Assembly: GCA_900770945.1 (NCBI GenBank)
Contig: CAAGME010000010.1
Span: 1 to 64,000 of the forward strand
Length of the DNA stretch: 64,000 bases
Direction of reading: 5' to 3'
From: Clostridia bacterium
Lineage (GTDB): Bacteria; Bacillota; Clostridia; Christensenellales; Borkfalkiaceae
In this document: piece after piece, positions 7,517 to 15,911 of the stretch
Layout of the letters: every line of letters begins with the position of its first letter
How positions within the stretch are numbered: position 1 is the stretch's first letter
The notes under the pieces: model-generated
Seen by the model: the letters and a program-made list of their open reading frames with translations, nothing else
What the model was told of the DNA's origin: nothing
Database searches by the model: none
Position numbers and translations under genes: made by a program

Positions 7517-8086
7517 TTACTTGCTTTTACTATCAAGATACGCGCGCTTAAAAAGTACGTTCATTATAGTTTGCTTTTCTTCGCCCCAAGCGGTGAGCCG
7601 CGGCAAAGTCTTGAGATATTGAAAGCCTGCTTTTTGCTGAACGCGCGCAGAACGTAAGTTTTCTTTAAAATACCCCGCAAGCACGAAATCAAGCCCGTAT
7701 TTTTCAAAAAGCAGGGCTATAACTTCGTTAACGGCTTCGGTTGCCAACCCTAAGCCCCAAAAATTTTTTGAAAACGCATAGCCGATTTCCGTGCCTTTCA
7801 TGTTTTTTAATTCGGGATAACTTTCTTCGGCAAAACGCTCCAAACCGACGGAGCCTATAACCTTATTACTGTATTCGACGGCAAAAACACGCTTTTCTTC
7901 GATGAACTTATCGAGAACGAAATGCGTTTCGTCCAAATTTTCGTGATGACTCCACCCCGCAGCTTCGCCCACTCCCGGTACGGAAGCGTATTCAAAAAGG
8001 TCGGCTGCGTCCGTCTTTTTAAAGGGGCGCAAAGTAAGCCGCTTTGTTTTTAGCGTTACGCCCGAAATATCGACAATCGCATTCAT
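7517..8086 (-). CDS. GNAT-family N-acetyltransferase, RimJ/RimL-like
   Basis: 189 aa. The N-terminal LKTKRLTLRPFKKTDAADLF is the typical opening of RimJ/RimL-type acetyltransferases, which move an acetyl group from acetyl-CoA to an amino group of protein or small-molecule targets. GSVGLERF and IGYAFSKNFWGLGLATEAV contain the acetyl-CoA pyrophosphate loop (GLGLATEA). NLRSARVQQKAGFQYLKTL is the conserved NxxSxxxxxKxGF motif. The start at 8086 has AGAGGTGG upstream. The substrate is unknown, since this subfamily ranges from ribosomal-protein to antibiotic modification. It is convergent with fba and separated from it by the fba terminator. Confidence 0.88.
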   Translation of the reverse strand: MNAIVDISGVTLKTKRLTLRPFKKTDAADLFEYASVPGVGEAAGWSHHENLDETHFVLDKFIEEKRVFAVEYSNKVIGSVGLERFAEESYPELKNMKGTEIGYAFSKNFWGLGLATEAVNEVIALLFEKYGLDFVLAGYFKENLRSARVQQKAGFQYLKTLPRLTAWGEEKQTIMNVLFKRAYLDSKSK

Positions 8087-8138
8087 TGTTGCTATCCACC
8101 TCTTGTTTTTACAACAACTTTACCTTAAAAAGTAAGGC

Positions 8139-8151
8139 TATAAGTCGATTA
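8139..8151 (-). repeat. Dispersed TATAAGTCGATTA word at a gene 3' end
   Basis: The 13-bp word overlaps the stop codon of the 8149-8715 gene. It belongs to the dispersed family found in most terminators of this window. Confidence 0.6.
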
Positions 8152-8715
8152 AATACATTTTTCATCTTTCGACACCTCTTCTCTTTTTGCGTATTTATCT
8201 TTATCTTTTTTATATTCTTCGAGATAAACTCCGTAACGGATAAACGCCGCGATAATCGCGCTCATTACACTCAAAGGAAGTGCCAAAATGTATGAAGCGA
8301 ACGAATTACCCGTTCCGCCGATTTTTACACTAACAATAAGCGATATAATAAACAGCACTATACATCCGGCAAAATACAAAATCGACGACACCAAGTACGA
8401 TATGTAATTTTTCCTTGTGAACGGCGTTCCTTCTTTTTTCGAAATTAGGAACATTACCATCTGGAAAATAACTACCGCCATAATAAACGCAAAAAAGACA
8501 GCGCTCATAACGTCACCGAAAAAGTAGCTTCCGGAGCTTTCGGCGGGGGTTACGACAGTTATTGCCGGGCTGAGCAAGATAATGCCCGTTCCCGCTAATA
8601 TGAGAATTGCCGAAACGCAATACAATATACTTAATATTCCGCAAATAACTACGCAACACAGCAAAAATACAAACCATACTTTCGAAGCTTTTTTTGCTTT
8701 CGTTAAATCGGTCAT
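8149..8715 (-). CDS. Membrane protein of unknown function
   Basis: 188 aa from ATG 8715, chosen because AAGGAGG lies at good spacing; an upstream in-frame ATG at 8736 has no such site. Four hydrophobic segments are visible (VWFVFLLCCVVICGILSILY and three more), followed by a lysine-rich C-terminal tail (EYKKDKDKYAKREEVSKDEK). Only 1 bp separates it from the upstream membrane protein gene, so the two are translationally coupled and probably act together. I do not recognise the family. Confidence 0.7.
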   Translation of the reverse strand: MTDLTKAKKASKVWFVFLLCCVVICGILSILYCVSAILILAGTGIILLSPAITVVTPAESSGSYFFGDVMSAVFFAFIMAVVIFQMVMFLISKKEGTPFTRKNYISYLVSSILYFAGCIVLFIISLIVSVKIGGTGNSFASYILALPLSVMSAIIAAFIRYGVYLEEYKKDKDKYAKREEVSKDEKCI

Positions 8716-8716
8716 T

Positions 8717-9649
8717 TTACTTTGCCTCCTTTTCAAGACTTACTTTTACTTTTCCGCTGCCTTTCGCCACAACAGCTTGAACTTTGTACTCGCCGACGTA
8801 CGGAAGAGCAATTTTTACGGCGCCCGCGGAAAGACCTTCGAAAGAAGAAATAACTTCGCCGGAAGAATAAGTTGTTTTCACGCTCGCAACACCCGTAGCG
8901 TTTACTTCTATTTTCAACGAATAATTTGCGCTTTCCGTTATAAACACCTCTTCACAAGGTTCTATGAAATCTTCAAACGTAAAAAAACAGGTCTGCGTGT
9001 TTTCCGTGTTCGTTTTACGAGCAGATAAACGCACAGGGGCGTCCCCCTCTTTTTCGCTTACACGGCTTTCGGGTTCGTCTGCCGGAACGGCAACCGAAAA
9101 AGTCTTTTCGTTAAGCGGCGACTCGATAAGCATTTTTTCGCTCGGTAAAGGCAAACAATCGCTCTGTAAGCCCACACCGTAATCGACGATAAACGAAGCG
9201 GCAATATATATGCAACCATAAAAAACATCACCGATATCGATAGCAAAACCCAATCCGAAAGCAAGTTTGAAAATAAGCGACAAAATGCTCGCAAACAGCG
9301 CGAGAGCGATATAGTAAATACCGAGAACCCGCATTTTCTTGACACAAGATTCAAAAAAAGGCGTGCCTTTCTCGATTACCCCGCTACATAGCGACAAAAT
9401 CATACACATTAGAGGAATCGTCGCTGCAATTACCGCTACTGCATAAATAAACGAAACGATTATTTGTTCTCTTGTCAGCTTAATTCCGCTGCTACTCAAA
9501 TACTCCATAAATTTGTCGTTAAGCATTGCGTTAACCGAAGCAAGTACCGTACAAGAAAACACAAACCCTACTGCAACAAAGCCGAGAGCTATCGCGGCAA
9601 GAACGCGGTAGACCCGCACGAATGTTAAAAAGCCTCTTAAATATTTCAT
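8717..9649 (-). CDS. Membrane protein with C-terminal beta-rich domain, unknown function
   Basis: 310 aa, not recognised. The first 165 residues contain four to five hydrophobic segments (near residues 15-37, 65-88, 108-130 and 138-160). After a charged linker (about 170-215) comes a C-terminal stretch with alternating valines, glycines and threonines (KIEVNATGVASVKTTYSSG, GEYKVQAVVAKGSGKVKVSL). That suggests an immunoglobulin-like or other beta-sandwich domain. It is the first gene of a two-gene unit with 8149-8715. The topology would determine whether the beta domain faces the cytoplasm or the surface. There is no signal peptide cleavage motif. Confidence 0.65.
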   Translation of the reverse strand: MKYLRGFLTFVRVYRVLAAIALGFVAVGFVFSCTVLASVNAMLNDKFMEYLSSSGIKLTREQIIVSFIYAVAVIAATIPLMCMILSLCSGVIEKGTPFFESCVKKMRVLGIYYIALALFASILSLIFKLAFGLGFAIDIGDVFYGCIYIAASFIVDYGVGLQSDCLPLPSEKMLIESPLNEKTFSVAVPADEPESRVSEKEGDAPVRLSARKTNTENTQTCFFTFEDFIEPCEEVFITESANYSLKIEVNATGVASVKTTYSSGEVISSFEGLSAGAVKIALPYVGEYKVQAVVAKGSGKVKVSLEKEAK

Positions 9650-9724
9650 ACTTTAAAACCAAACCGCCCGAAAACGTAAAAACGAAACGGACGGTTTTCC
9701 TTTTTTATTATGTCTTTCGGGTTT

Positions 9725-10138
9725 TTATGCGATAAGTTTTTGAATAAACTTAATTTCCGGGACTTTTAATTCTTCGTCCACGGCGAGAACGCGGCATACG
9801 TAGTCCGCGAGAACGGTTTTCAATTCGTTGCTCAAACCGTCGGCAAACTCGTCGAGAGCTTTTTCCGCGGCTTTTTGGTTGTCATAAACGCCTTGCACCA
9901 TATTCTTAGCGTTTTCGTAACCGATTTTCGACAACACGTCGCACATGAAAGCGTGTTCCTTTTCGGTAAACGCGCCGTCTACGCCAAAACAAGTGAGCGT
10001 AACGGCGACTGCGATCTTAGCTAAGTTTTCCGAGCTGCCTAAAGCTTTGCCTAAAACGCAAAGGTCGTTCTTTGCGCCCTCTACCAAATCTTCGTACGAA
10101 GAGTTGACGTAACTTTGTAAAAGTTCCTGAAAATCCAT
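9725..10138 (-). CDS. TerB-like helical protein, paralogue of the upstream gene
   Basis: 137 aa from ATG 10138, preceded by AGAGGT; the open frame continues 20 codons further but without a ribosome site. LTCFGVDGAFTEKEHAFMCDVL and LAVDEELKVPEIKFIQKLI resemble the paired, metal-binding helical repeats of the TerB/DjlA tellurite-resistance fold. Acidic residues at each repeat start (FGVDGAFTEKE, LAVDEELKVPE) match the fold's pattern. It is a clear tandem duplicate of the 138-aa protein encoded immediately upstream, with the same length and motif order. TerB-like domains occur in stress, phage-response and chaperone contexts; the role here is unknown. Confidence 0.75.
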   Translation of the reverse strand: MDFQELLQSYVNSSYEDLVEGAKNDLCVLGKALGSSENLAKIAVAVTLTCFGVDGAFTEKEHAFMCDVLSKIGYENAKNMVQGVYDNQKAAEKALDEFADGLSNELKTVLADYVCRVLAVDEELKVPEIKFIQKLIA

Positions 10139-10190
10139 TTTTCTACCTCTCTTGATTTTTATAAATTGTATCGTAAACTTAAAAATTCGT

Positions 10191-10607
10191 TTACACAATC
10201 AATTTTTTTATGAAATTAACTTCCGGCGCGGACAATTTGCCGTCCACAGCCAAAACGCAACAGACAAGGTCGAGAAAAACGGCTTTCATATCGTCCGTCA
10301 AACCGTCCACAAGTTCGTCGATGTCATTCTCCGATTCTTCCTGCTCGTTGTAAAACGCCTGAACGCAATCTTTTGCCTGTTCGTACGTTAAGTCGGCGAT
10401 AACGTCGTGCAAAAAATTATACTCCCTGTCGGTAAATTCGCCGTCCGTGCCGAAACAAGTAAGCACCACGGGGATAACCACGTCGTCCACCGAAACGTCA
10501 CAGCCGTCAAGGTCGGCTTCGATTAAATCTACGTCGCGATTCGCCTTCTCGACCAAAACCTCATACGGAGCGTCAACGTATTGTTGCATAAGTTCGTCAA
10601 ATGTCAT
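10191..10607 (-). CDS. TerB-like helical protein, tandem paralogue
   Basis: 138 aa. It aligns end to end with the downstream protein: MTFDELMQQYVDAPYEVLVEKA against MDFQELLQSYVNSSYEDLVEGA, LTCFGTDGEFTDREYNFLHDV against LTCFGVDGAFTEKEHAFMCDV, and LAVDGKLSAPEVNFIKKLIV against LAVDEELKVPEIKFIQKLIA. Both carry the two DG/DE-x-(F/L)-T/S-x-x-E half motifs expected of a TerB-like fold. This copy is much more acidic. The pair is probably one transcript, separated by 52 bp. GGAAG precedes the start at 10607. No ter operon partners (TerC, TerD) are nearby. Confidence 0.72.
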   Translation of the reverse strand: MTFDELMQQYVDAPYEVLVEKANRDVDLIEADLDGCDVSVDDVVIPVVLTCFGTDGEFTDREYNFLHDVIADLTYEQAKDCVQAFYNEQEESENDIDELVDGLTDDMKAVFLDLVCCVLAVDGKLSAPEVNFIKKLIV

Positions 10608-10745
10608 ACCTTTTACTTCCTTATTTTTGTTTACAAAAATATTTTATCACACATTACCCGTTTTGTCAACGATGAAAGCAAAAATAATCAAAATGAATTT
10701 TATGTTTTAAAATATAAGAAAAAAGGGTGGCGGCTTTATAATAGA

Positions 10746-10774
10746 TTGACTTAACGGGTAAAAAAAAGTATAAT
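10746..10774 (+). promoter_or_regulatory. Promoter of the feo operon
   Basis: TTGACT (10746-10751), 17-bp spacer, TATAAT (10769-10774), 36 bp before feoA. AAAGGAG precedes the feoA ATG. No clear Fur box palindrome is visible. Confidence 0.85.
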
Positions 10775-10810
10775 ATTCGTGATACAATTTTTCTTTGAAA
10801 GGAGAAAAAC

Positions 10811-11044
10811 ATGACGTTAGACCAATTAAAACCCGGCGAGGGCGCGGTTATTTCGGCTGTAAACGGCGAAGGCGCGCTTCGGTGCCGCTTGCTCGACATG
10901 GGGCTTACCCCTAAGACGAAGGTTGTTTTACAAAAAATCGCGCCGATGGGAGACCCTATCGAAATTTTTATTCGCGGTTACGAGCTTACGCTCAGAAAAG
11001 AAGAAGCGGTTAAAATAGACGTCGTAAAGGAAGAAAACTTATGA
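10811..11044 (+). CDS. feoA: Ferrous iron transport protein A
   Basis: 77 aa, a small SH3-like cytoplasmic protein that works with FeoB in ferrous iron uptake. The pattern LDQLKPGEGAVI, LRCRLLDMGLTPKTKVVLQK, APMGDPIEIFIRGYELTLRK is the classical FeoA core, in which the RLLDMGLTPG-type and APMGDPIEI motifs are conserved. It begins with an AAAGGAG site and its stop overlaps the FeoB start (ATGA-type 4-bp overlap), giving translational coupling. It is the first gene of a three-gene operon. Confidence 0.96.
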   Translation: MTLDQLKPGEGAVISAVNGEGALRCRLLDMGLTPKTKVVLQKIAPMGDPIEIFIRGYELTLRKEEAVKIDVVKEENL

Positions 11045-13053
11045 GATTTGCTTTGGCGGGAAACCAGAACTGCGGAAAAACCACGCTTTTTAACGCGCTG
11101 ACGGGTTCTAATCAGCACGTAGGGAACTTCCCGGGCGTAACCGTGGACAGAAAAGAAGGAGTTTTGAAGGGCAAAGGGCAAACGGCGACCGTTGTGGACC
11201 TGCCCGGGATTTACTCGTTAAGACCGTACACTCAGGAAGAAATCGTAACGCGCGATTACATAATCGACGAAAAGCCGGACGGCATTATCAATATCGTTGA
11301 CGCAACGAACATCGAACGCAACTTATACCTTACGCTTCAACTGCTCGAACTGCGCGTTCCGACCGTGCTTGCGCTCAACATGATGGACGAAGTGCGAGAA
11401 AACGGCGGGAGCATAGACGTAAAGAAAATGAGCGACGAACTCGGCATACCCGTTATCCCTATAAGCGCGGCTAAGGGAGAAGGCGTTTCGGAGCTTATCG
11501 ACAAAGCGATAGAAACGGCAAAAAACAAGATTTTGCCGCAAAAGCAAGATTTCTGCACGGAAGATTCGCCCGTTCACCGCTGTATACACGCTATAACGCA
11601 CTTGATAGAAGACCACGCGGAAAAAATCGGAATACCGCCGAGGTTTTGCGCGACAAAGCTAATCGAGGGCGGAGACAACATAGCGGACAAACTTTCGCTC
11701 GACGAAAACGAACGGGAACTCATCGAACACTGCATAGTGCAGATGGAGGACGAATCGGGGCTGGACAGAAACGCCGCGCTCGCCGATATGAGATACGAAT
11801 TTATCGAAAGCGTAGTCGAAAAATCGGTCGTGAAATGCCATGAAAGCAAAGGGCATATCCGTTCGGTGAAAGCCGACAAAATTCTGACGGGAAAATACAC
11901 GGCAATACCCGTGTTTTTAGGGATACTTTTTCTCACGTTTTTTCTGACGTTCAACGTAATCGGCAAATACCTGTCCGACCTTTTGAATTTAGGTATTACG
12001 TCGCTTTCGGGCGTGATAGACAACGCGCTGACCGCTTACGGGCTTAACCCCGTGCTTCAAAGCCTCATTATAGACGGCATATTCGCAGGGGTAGGAAGCG
12101 TGCTTTCGTTTTTACCGATAGTCGTTACGCTTTTCTTTTTCCTTTCCATTCTCGAAGACACCGGGTACATGGCAAGGGTTGCCTTTATAATGGATAAGCC
12201 GCTCAGAAAGATCGGGCTTTCCGGCAGAAGTTTTGTGCCGATGCTCATGGGGTTCGGCTGTTCCGTCCCGGCGGTTATGGCGACGAGAACGGTTTCTTCC
12301 GACCGCGACAGAAAAATGACGGTTATGCTCATACCGTATATGAGCTGTTCGGCAAAAATCGCTATTTACGCCGTGTTTACTCAGGCGTTTTTCCCTGCCG
12401 GCGGGGCTTTTGTGATGATGGGGCTATACCTTTTCGGCGTGCTTTTGTCGATAGTCGTCGCGCTCGTTTTAAAGTCCACCGTTTATAAAGGTCAGCCCGT
12501 GCCGTTCGTTATGGAATTGCCTAACTACCGCTTTCCGTCGGCAAAATCGGTCGCGCTTTTGTTATGGGAAAAAGCAAAGGACTTTTTATCGAGGGCGTTT
12601 ACCGTAATTCTTCTTGCTACCGTTATAATCTGGTTCTTGCAAAGCTTCGATTATAAAATCAACTTCACGACGGACAGTTCGCAAAGTTTGCTTGCGTATA
12701 TAGGTCGCGGAATATCCGTTATCTTCCGACCGCTCGGGTTTGAAGACTGGCGCGTCACGACAGCACTCGTTTCGGGCTTTACCGCAAAGGAAGCCGTTGT
12801 TTCCACCCTCGCCGTTCTTTCGGGGACGAACGCGGACGGGCTTGCAGCGGCTTTGCCGTCGATTTTCACACCGCTTTCGGCTTTATCTTTCCTCGTGTTC
12901 ACGCTCCTTTATACGCCCTGCATCGCCGCGGTATCGACCATCAGAAAGGAATTCAAATCGTTTTGGGCTACGCTCGGAATTGTCGGCATTCAATGCGCCG
13001 TGGCTTACGTTTGCGCGTTGGCGGTCTTTTGGATAGGAAGTATTTTTGCATGA
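11041..13053 (+). CDS. feoB: Ferrous iron transporter B
   Basis: 670 aa. This is a membrane protein with an N-terminal GTPase domain that drives Fe(II) uptake. G-protein motifs: G1 GNQNCGKTT (near residue 8), G2 region NFPGVTVD, G3 DLPG, G4 NMMD and the G5-like SAAKGEG. The transmembrane part begins at about residue 285 (TAIPVFLGILFLTFFLTF). It holds the two Gate motifs: the first includes GCSVPAVMATRTVSSDRDRK, and the second AFTVILLATVIIW to LYTPCIAAVSTIRKE. It is slightly shorter than E. coli FeoB (773 aa), as usual in Clostridia. Its TGA stop overlaps the ATG of the cysteine-rich partner gene. Confidence 0.97.
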   Translation: MRFALAGNQNCGKTTLFNALTGSNQHVGNFPGVTVDRKEGVLKGKGQTATVVDLPGIYSLRPYTQEEIVTRDYIIDEKPDGIINIVDATNIERNLYLTLQLLELRVPTVLALNMMDEVRENGGSIDVKKMSDELGIPVIPISAAKGEGVSELIDKAIETAKNKILPQKQDFCTEDSPVHRCIHAITHLIEDHAEKIGIPPRFCATKLIEGGDNIADKLSLDENERELIEHCIVQMEDESGLDRNAALADMRYEFIESVVEKSVVKCHESKGHIRSVKADKILTGKYTAIPVFLGILFLTFFLTFNVIGKYLSDLLNLGITSLSGVIDNALTAYGLNPVLQSLIIDGIFAGVGSVLSFLPIVVTLFFFLSILEDTGYMARVAFIMDKPLRKIGLSGRSFVPMLMGFGCSVPAVMATRTVSSDRDRKMTVMLIPYMSCSAKIAIYAVFTQAFFPAGGAFVMMGLYLFGVLLSIVVALVLKSTVYKGQPVPFVMELPNYRFPSAKSVALLLWEKAKDFLSRAFTVILLATVIIWFLQSFDYKINFTTDSSQSLLAYIGRGISVIFRPLGFEDWRVTTALVSGFTAKEAVVSTLAVLSGTNADGLAAALPSIFTPLSALSFLVFTLLYTPCIAAVSTIRKEFKSFWATLGIVGIQCAVAYVCALAVFWIGSIFA

Positions 13054-13259
13054 AGTTTCTCGATTATCTTTTAATAGCTTTCGTCGCTTCCGCAATTGTT
13101 GCGGCGATAGTAAGCATAGTAAAAAAGGCTAAAAACGGAAGCTGCTGTTGCGGCTGTTCGGCTTGCAAAAAATATACGGACGACAAAAAAAAGAAGGACA
13201 AATGTCCTCTTTGCGAAAAGCAAAAGACTTCCGATGACAAAACGGGTAAACAAAATTAA
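13050..13259 (+). CDS. FeoB-associated cysteine-rich membrane protein
   Basis: 69 aa, start ATG at 13050 overlapping the feoB stop (ATGA). One N-terminal membrane helix (FLDYLLIAFVASAIVAAIV) is followed by a cytoplasmic cysteine cluster (SCCCGCSACKK) and a second CPLCEK motif in a lysine-rich tail. This is the architecture of the FeoB_associated family (PF12669) found downstream of feoB in Firmicutes. Its role is thought to be similar to that of FeoC-like partners, binding metal or an Fe-S cluster to tune FeoB, but that is inference. Confidence 0.88.
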   Translation: MKFLDYLLIAFVASAIVAAIVSIVKKAKNGSCCCGCSACKKYTDDKKKKDKCPLCEKQKTSDDKTGKQN

Positions 13260-13285
13260 ACAATCTAAAAAATCTCAAACAGTAA

Positions 13286-13314
13286 AAACACGCGGAGAAA
13301 ACCGCGTGTTTTTT
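13286..13314 (+). terminator. Intrinsic terminator of the feo operon
   Basis: ACACGCGG (13288-13295) pairs with CCGCGTGT (13302-13309), followed by a T run. Confidence 0.92.
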
Positions 13315-13328
13315 GTTAAAAGCCTTTC

Positions 13329-13344
13329 TATAAGTCGATTATCG
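13329..13344 (-). repeat. Dispersed TATAAGTCGATTATCG word after trxA
   Basis: It lies directly downstream of the trxA stop. On the minus strand it reads CGATAATCGACTTATA, then GAAAGGCTTTT, the same 3'-arm and T-tract layout as in the complete terminators of the family. No good 5' arm is visible, so terminator function here is weak. Confidence 0.65.
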
Positions 13345-13345
13345 A

Positions 13346-13654
13346 TTATTTTACGAATTCTTCGATATCGGCTTTTTTGCAGTAACCCGAACGGCGTTTT
13401 ACTTCCTCGCCGTTTTCAAAAAGAAGCAAAGTCGGGATAACGTTTACGCCGAACTTAACCGCAAGCGCGCTTTCTTCGTCCACGTTTACTTTGCCGACCT
13501 TAACCTCGTCTTGCGAGGACGCAAAACTTTCGAGTTCGGGGGCAAGCATGCGGCAAGGACCGCACCATGTCGCCCAAAAATCGACGAGGATTTTTCCTTC
13601 GGATTTTAAAACTTCATCTTCAAAATTTTCGTTTGTCAAAATAATTTCTTCCAT
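13346..13654 (-). CDS. trxA: Thioredoxin
   Basis: 102 aa with the full thioredoxin fold. The redox active site is WCGPC (Cys31, Cys34) within LVDFWATWCGPCRMLAPE. The cis-proline follows in VNVIPTLLLFENGE. It reduces protein disulfides in the cytoplasm using thioredoxin reductase, which is not in this window. AAAGGAG precedes the ATG at 13654. It is the last gene of a minus-strand run with tsaD and prfB upstream. Confidence 0.96.
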   Translation of the reverse strand: MEEIILTNENFEDEVLKSEGKILVDFWATWCGPCRMLAPELESFASSQDEVKVGKVNVDEESALAVKFGVNVIPTLLLFENGEEVKRRSGYCKKADIEEFVK

Positions 13655-13680
13655 CGTTCGCTCCTTTATATTTTAAACGG

Positions 13681-14727
13681 TTATCTAAGCGGCACGCTCG
13701 CCTTTGCGTTGAGAGTAAGGTCGGCGTAGTCGCCCGTTATGTATCTGATGTACCCTTCGGCGGCTATCATAGCCGCGTTGTCGGTGCAAAGTTTTTTAGG
13801 CGGTAAAATGAGTTTAATCGACTTATCGGCGCACTTTTCGGCAAGATAGTTTCTCAAATACCCGTTTGCGGCAACGCCGCCGCCGATTGCGAGGGTGTCT
13901 ATCCCGTTTTCTTTTGCCGCAAGAACGGCTTTGTCGCAGATTATATCCACCGCGGCATGCTGAAAGGACGCCGCAACGTCCTCACGGGAATATTCGCGCC
14001 CCGCTTGCTGCTCCTTATGCACGTAATTTATGACCGCAGTTTTAAGCCCGCTGTATGAAAAATTGTATCCGCCGTTGTTTTTAAGCATTTTCGGCATCGG
14101 AATAACGTTTTTTCCGCTTTCGGCAAGTTTTTCCACGTTAGGTCCGCCGGGATAGGGCAGTGAGAGAACGCGAGCAACCTTGTCGAAAGCTTCGCCCACC
14201 GCGTCGTCAAGCGTTCCGCCCAAAATTTCAAGGTCTGTATAGCTTTTTACGATTCCTATCGCCGTATGCCCGCCGCTTGCGAGAAGAGTTACGAACGGAG
14301 GCTCTAAATTTTCGTCCGCAAGGTACGCCGCCGCCATATGCCCTCTGATGTGGCTTACGGGAAGAAGCGGCTTATTCAGCGCGAAAGCAAGGCTTTTTGC
14401 ATAGCTCACGCCGACGAGCAGCGCGCCCAAAAGCCCCGCGCCGTAAGTTACGGCAACCGCGTCTATATCGCTAAACGTAAGTCCCGCTTCCTTAACGGCT
14501 CTCGTAACGGCTTCCGAAACGGCTTCCGTGTGCGCGCGGGAAGCGATTTCCGGCACGACTCCGCCGTACTTCATGTGTTCGGGCGCGGAAGATAAAATTA
14601 CGTTAGAAAGAATTTTTCTGCCGCCGATAACTACCGAAGCCGCGGTTTCGTCGCACGACGATTCTATTCCCAAAATAACGGCTACGCTCTTTTTTTCGAG
14701 CGTTTTCACGTATTTAAAGTAGTCCAT
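13681..14727 (-). CDS. tsaD: tRNA N6-adenosine threonylcarbamoyltransferase TsaD
   Basis: 348 aa. Together with TsaB and TsaE it transfers the threonylcarbamoyl group to A37 of ANN-decoding tRNAs (t6A). The ASKHA-fold signature GIESSCDETAASVV starts near residue 20. The metal-binding HxxxH is present in VSHIRGHMAAAYL, and the nucleotide-binding loops LASGGHTAI and LAIGGGVAANGYLR follow. An extra 18-residue N-terminus (DYFKYVKTLEKK) precedes the conserved region. An internal start would be possible, but ATG 14727 lies 7 bp after the prfB stop, so coupling is plausible. tsaB, tsaE and tsaC are not in the window. Confidence 0.96.
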   Translation of the reverse strand: MDYFKYVKTLEKKSVAVILGIESSCDETAASVVIGGRKILSNVILSSAPEHMKYGGVVPEIASRAHTEAVSEAVTRAVKEAGLTFSDIDAVAVTYGAGLLGALLVGVSYAKSLAFALNKPLLPVSHIRGHMAAAYLADENLEPPFVTLLASGGHTAIGIVKSYTDLEILGGTLDDAVGEAFDKVARVLSLPYPGGPNVEKLAESGKNVIPMPKMLKNNGGYNFSYSGLKTAVINYVHKEQQAGREYSREDVAASFQHAAVDIICDKAVLAAKENGIDTLAIGGGVAANGYLRNYLAEKCADKSIKLILPPKKLCTDNAAMIAAEGYIRYITGDYADLTLNAKASVPLR

Positions 14728-14733
14728 GTCTCT

Positions 14734-15832
14734 TTACGAACGTTTGAGATATTCGGTGATGAATCCGTCGAGGTCGCCGTCCATAACGGCTTGAATGTTA
14801 CCCGTTTCGTAGCCCGTTCTGTGGTCTTTAACCATTGTGTAGGGGCAGAAAACGTACGAACGGATTTGCGAGCCGAATTCTATTTTTTTGATATCGCCTT
14901 TTATTTCCTGCGCTTCTTTGAGCCTTTCCTGCTCGCGAAGTTCGATGAGTTTACTCATGAGCATGCGCATTGCCATTTCCTTGTTCTGAACCTGGCTGCG
15001 CTCGTTCTGGCAAGCGACGATAATACCCGTCGGAATGTGCGTTATGCGGATTGCCGATTCCGTTTTGTTGATGTGCTGTCCGCCCGCGCCCGAAGAACGA
15101 TAGGTATCGATTTTCAAATCTTCCGAACGAATTTCTATCTCGTCGGAATTGTCGATTTCCGGCATTACGTCCACGGACGAAAAGGAAGTCTGACGGCGTT
15201 TGTTCGCGTCGAACGGGGAGATACGGACAAGGCGGTGAACGCCCTTTTCGGCTTTAAGATATCCGTACGCGTTTTCGCCCATTACGCGGAAAGAAACGCT
15301 TTTTATGCCTGCGTCGTCGCCGGGCAAACGGTCGAGTTCTTCTATCGTGTAACCGTGCTTTTCCGCATAACAAATATACATGCGGTAAAGCATTTCCGTC
15401 CAGTCGCAAGCCTCGGTGCCGCCCGCGCCCGCATGCAAGGTCATAATGGCGTTCAAATCGTCATACTTGCCTTTAAGTAGTGTGCGCAAACGGATTTCTT
15501 CTATCTCTTGTTCGATTGTTTTTAGTTCCTCGTCAACCTCCGGCAAGAAAGAATCGTCGTCCTCCTCGGCGGCGAGGTTTACAAGCTCTTCCGCGTCGTT
15601 GAGAGTTTTTTCCGCTTTGTCGAAAAGCTCGATTTTTTTTGACAGGGAACCGGCTTTACGCGCAAGCTCGGTGGACTTTTTCAAGTCGCCCCAAACTTCC
15701 GGTTTTTGCTGTTCCGCTTCGATTTCCTTTAATTCGTCCTTTGCCTTGGCGAGGTCAAAGAGAGTATCCTGCCTCGTTTAGGATAGAGCGAAGCTCTTTA
15801 AGTTTGTCGTAATAAAGGTCTGTTCTTATCAT
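14734..15832 (-). CDS. prfB: Peptide chain release factor 2 with programmed +1 frameshift
   Basis: The full protein is 365 aa, read in two frames. Codons 1-25 start at ATG 15832 (MIRTDLYYDKLKELRS...), preceded by a GGAG-type site, and end at an in-frame TGA (15757-15755) in the context CTT TGA C. A +1 shift on CTT gives GAC and continues to the stop at 14734. This is the RF2 autoregulatory signal: low RF2 lets the ribosome slip at its own UGA. An AGG triplet lies upstream as expected. The SPF anticodon-like tripeptide (VRISPFDANKRR) and the GGQ hydrolysis motif (SGAGGQHINKT) are intact. Confidence 0.97.
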
Positions 15833-15888
15833 TTTAAAACTCCTTGTCAAAATGTTCTTTATAATGTATTATGAGCAAAAAGCCCTTC

Positions 15889-15904
15889 TATAAGTCGATT
15901 ATCG
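15889..15904 (-). repeat. Dispersed TATAAGTCGATTATCG word after secA
   Basis: On the minus strand it reads CGATAATCGACTTATA followed by GAAGGGCTTTTT, immediately downstream of the secA stop codon. The 3' arm and T tract of a terminator are present, but the 5' arm pairs poorly. Confidence 0.65.
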
Positions 15905-15911
15905 CGTGTTT

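Noticed and set aside
14734..15684. RF2 starting at an internal ATG (316 aa)
   Set aside because: The true start is 15832 with a programmed frameshift; the internal ATG is within conserved sequence and lacks a ribosome site.
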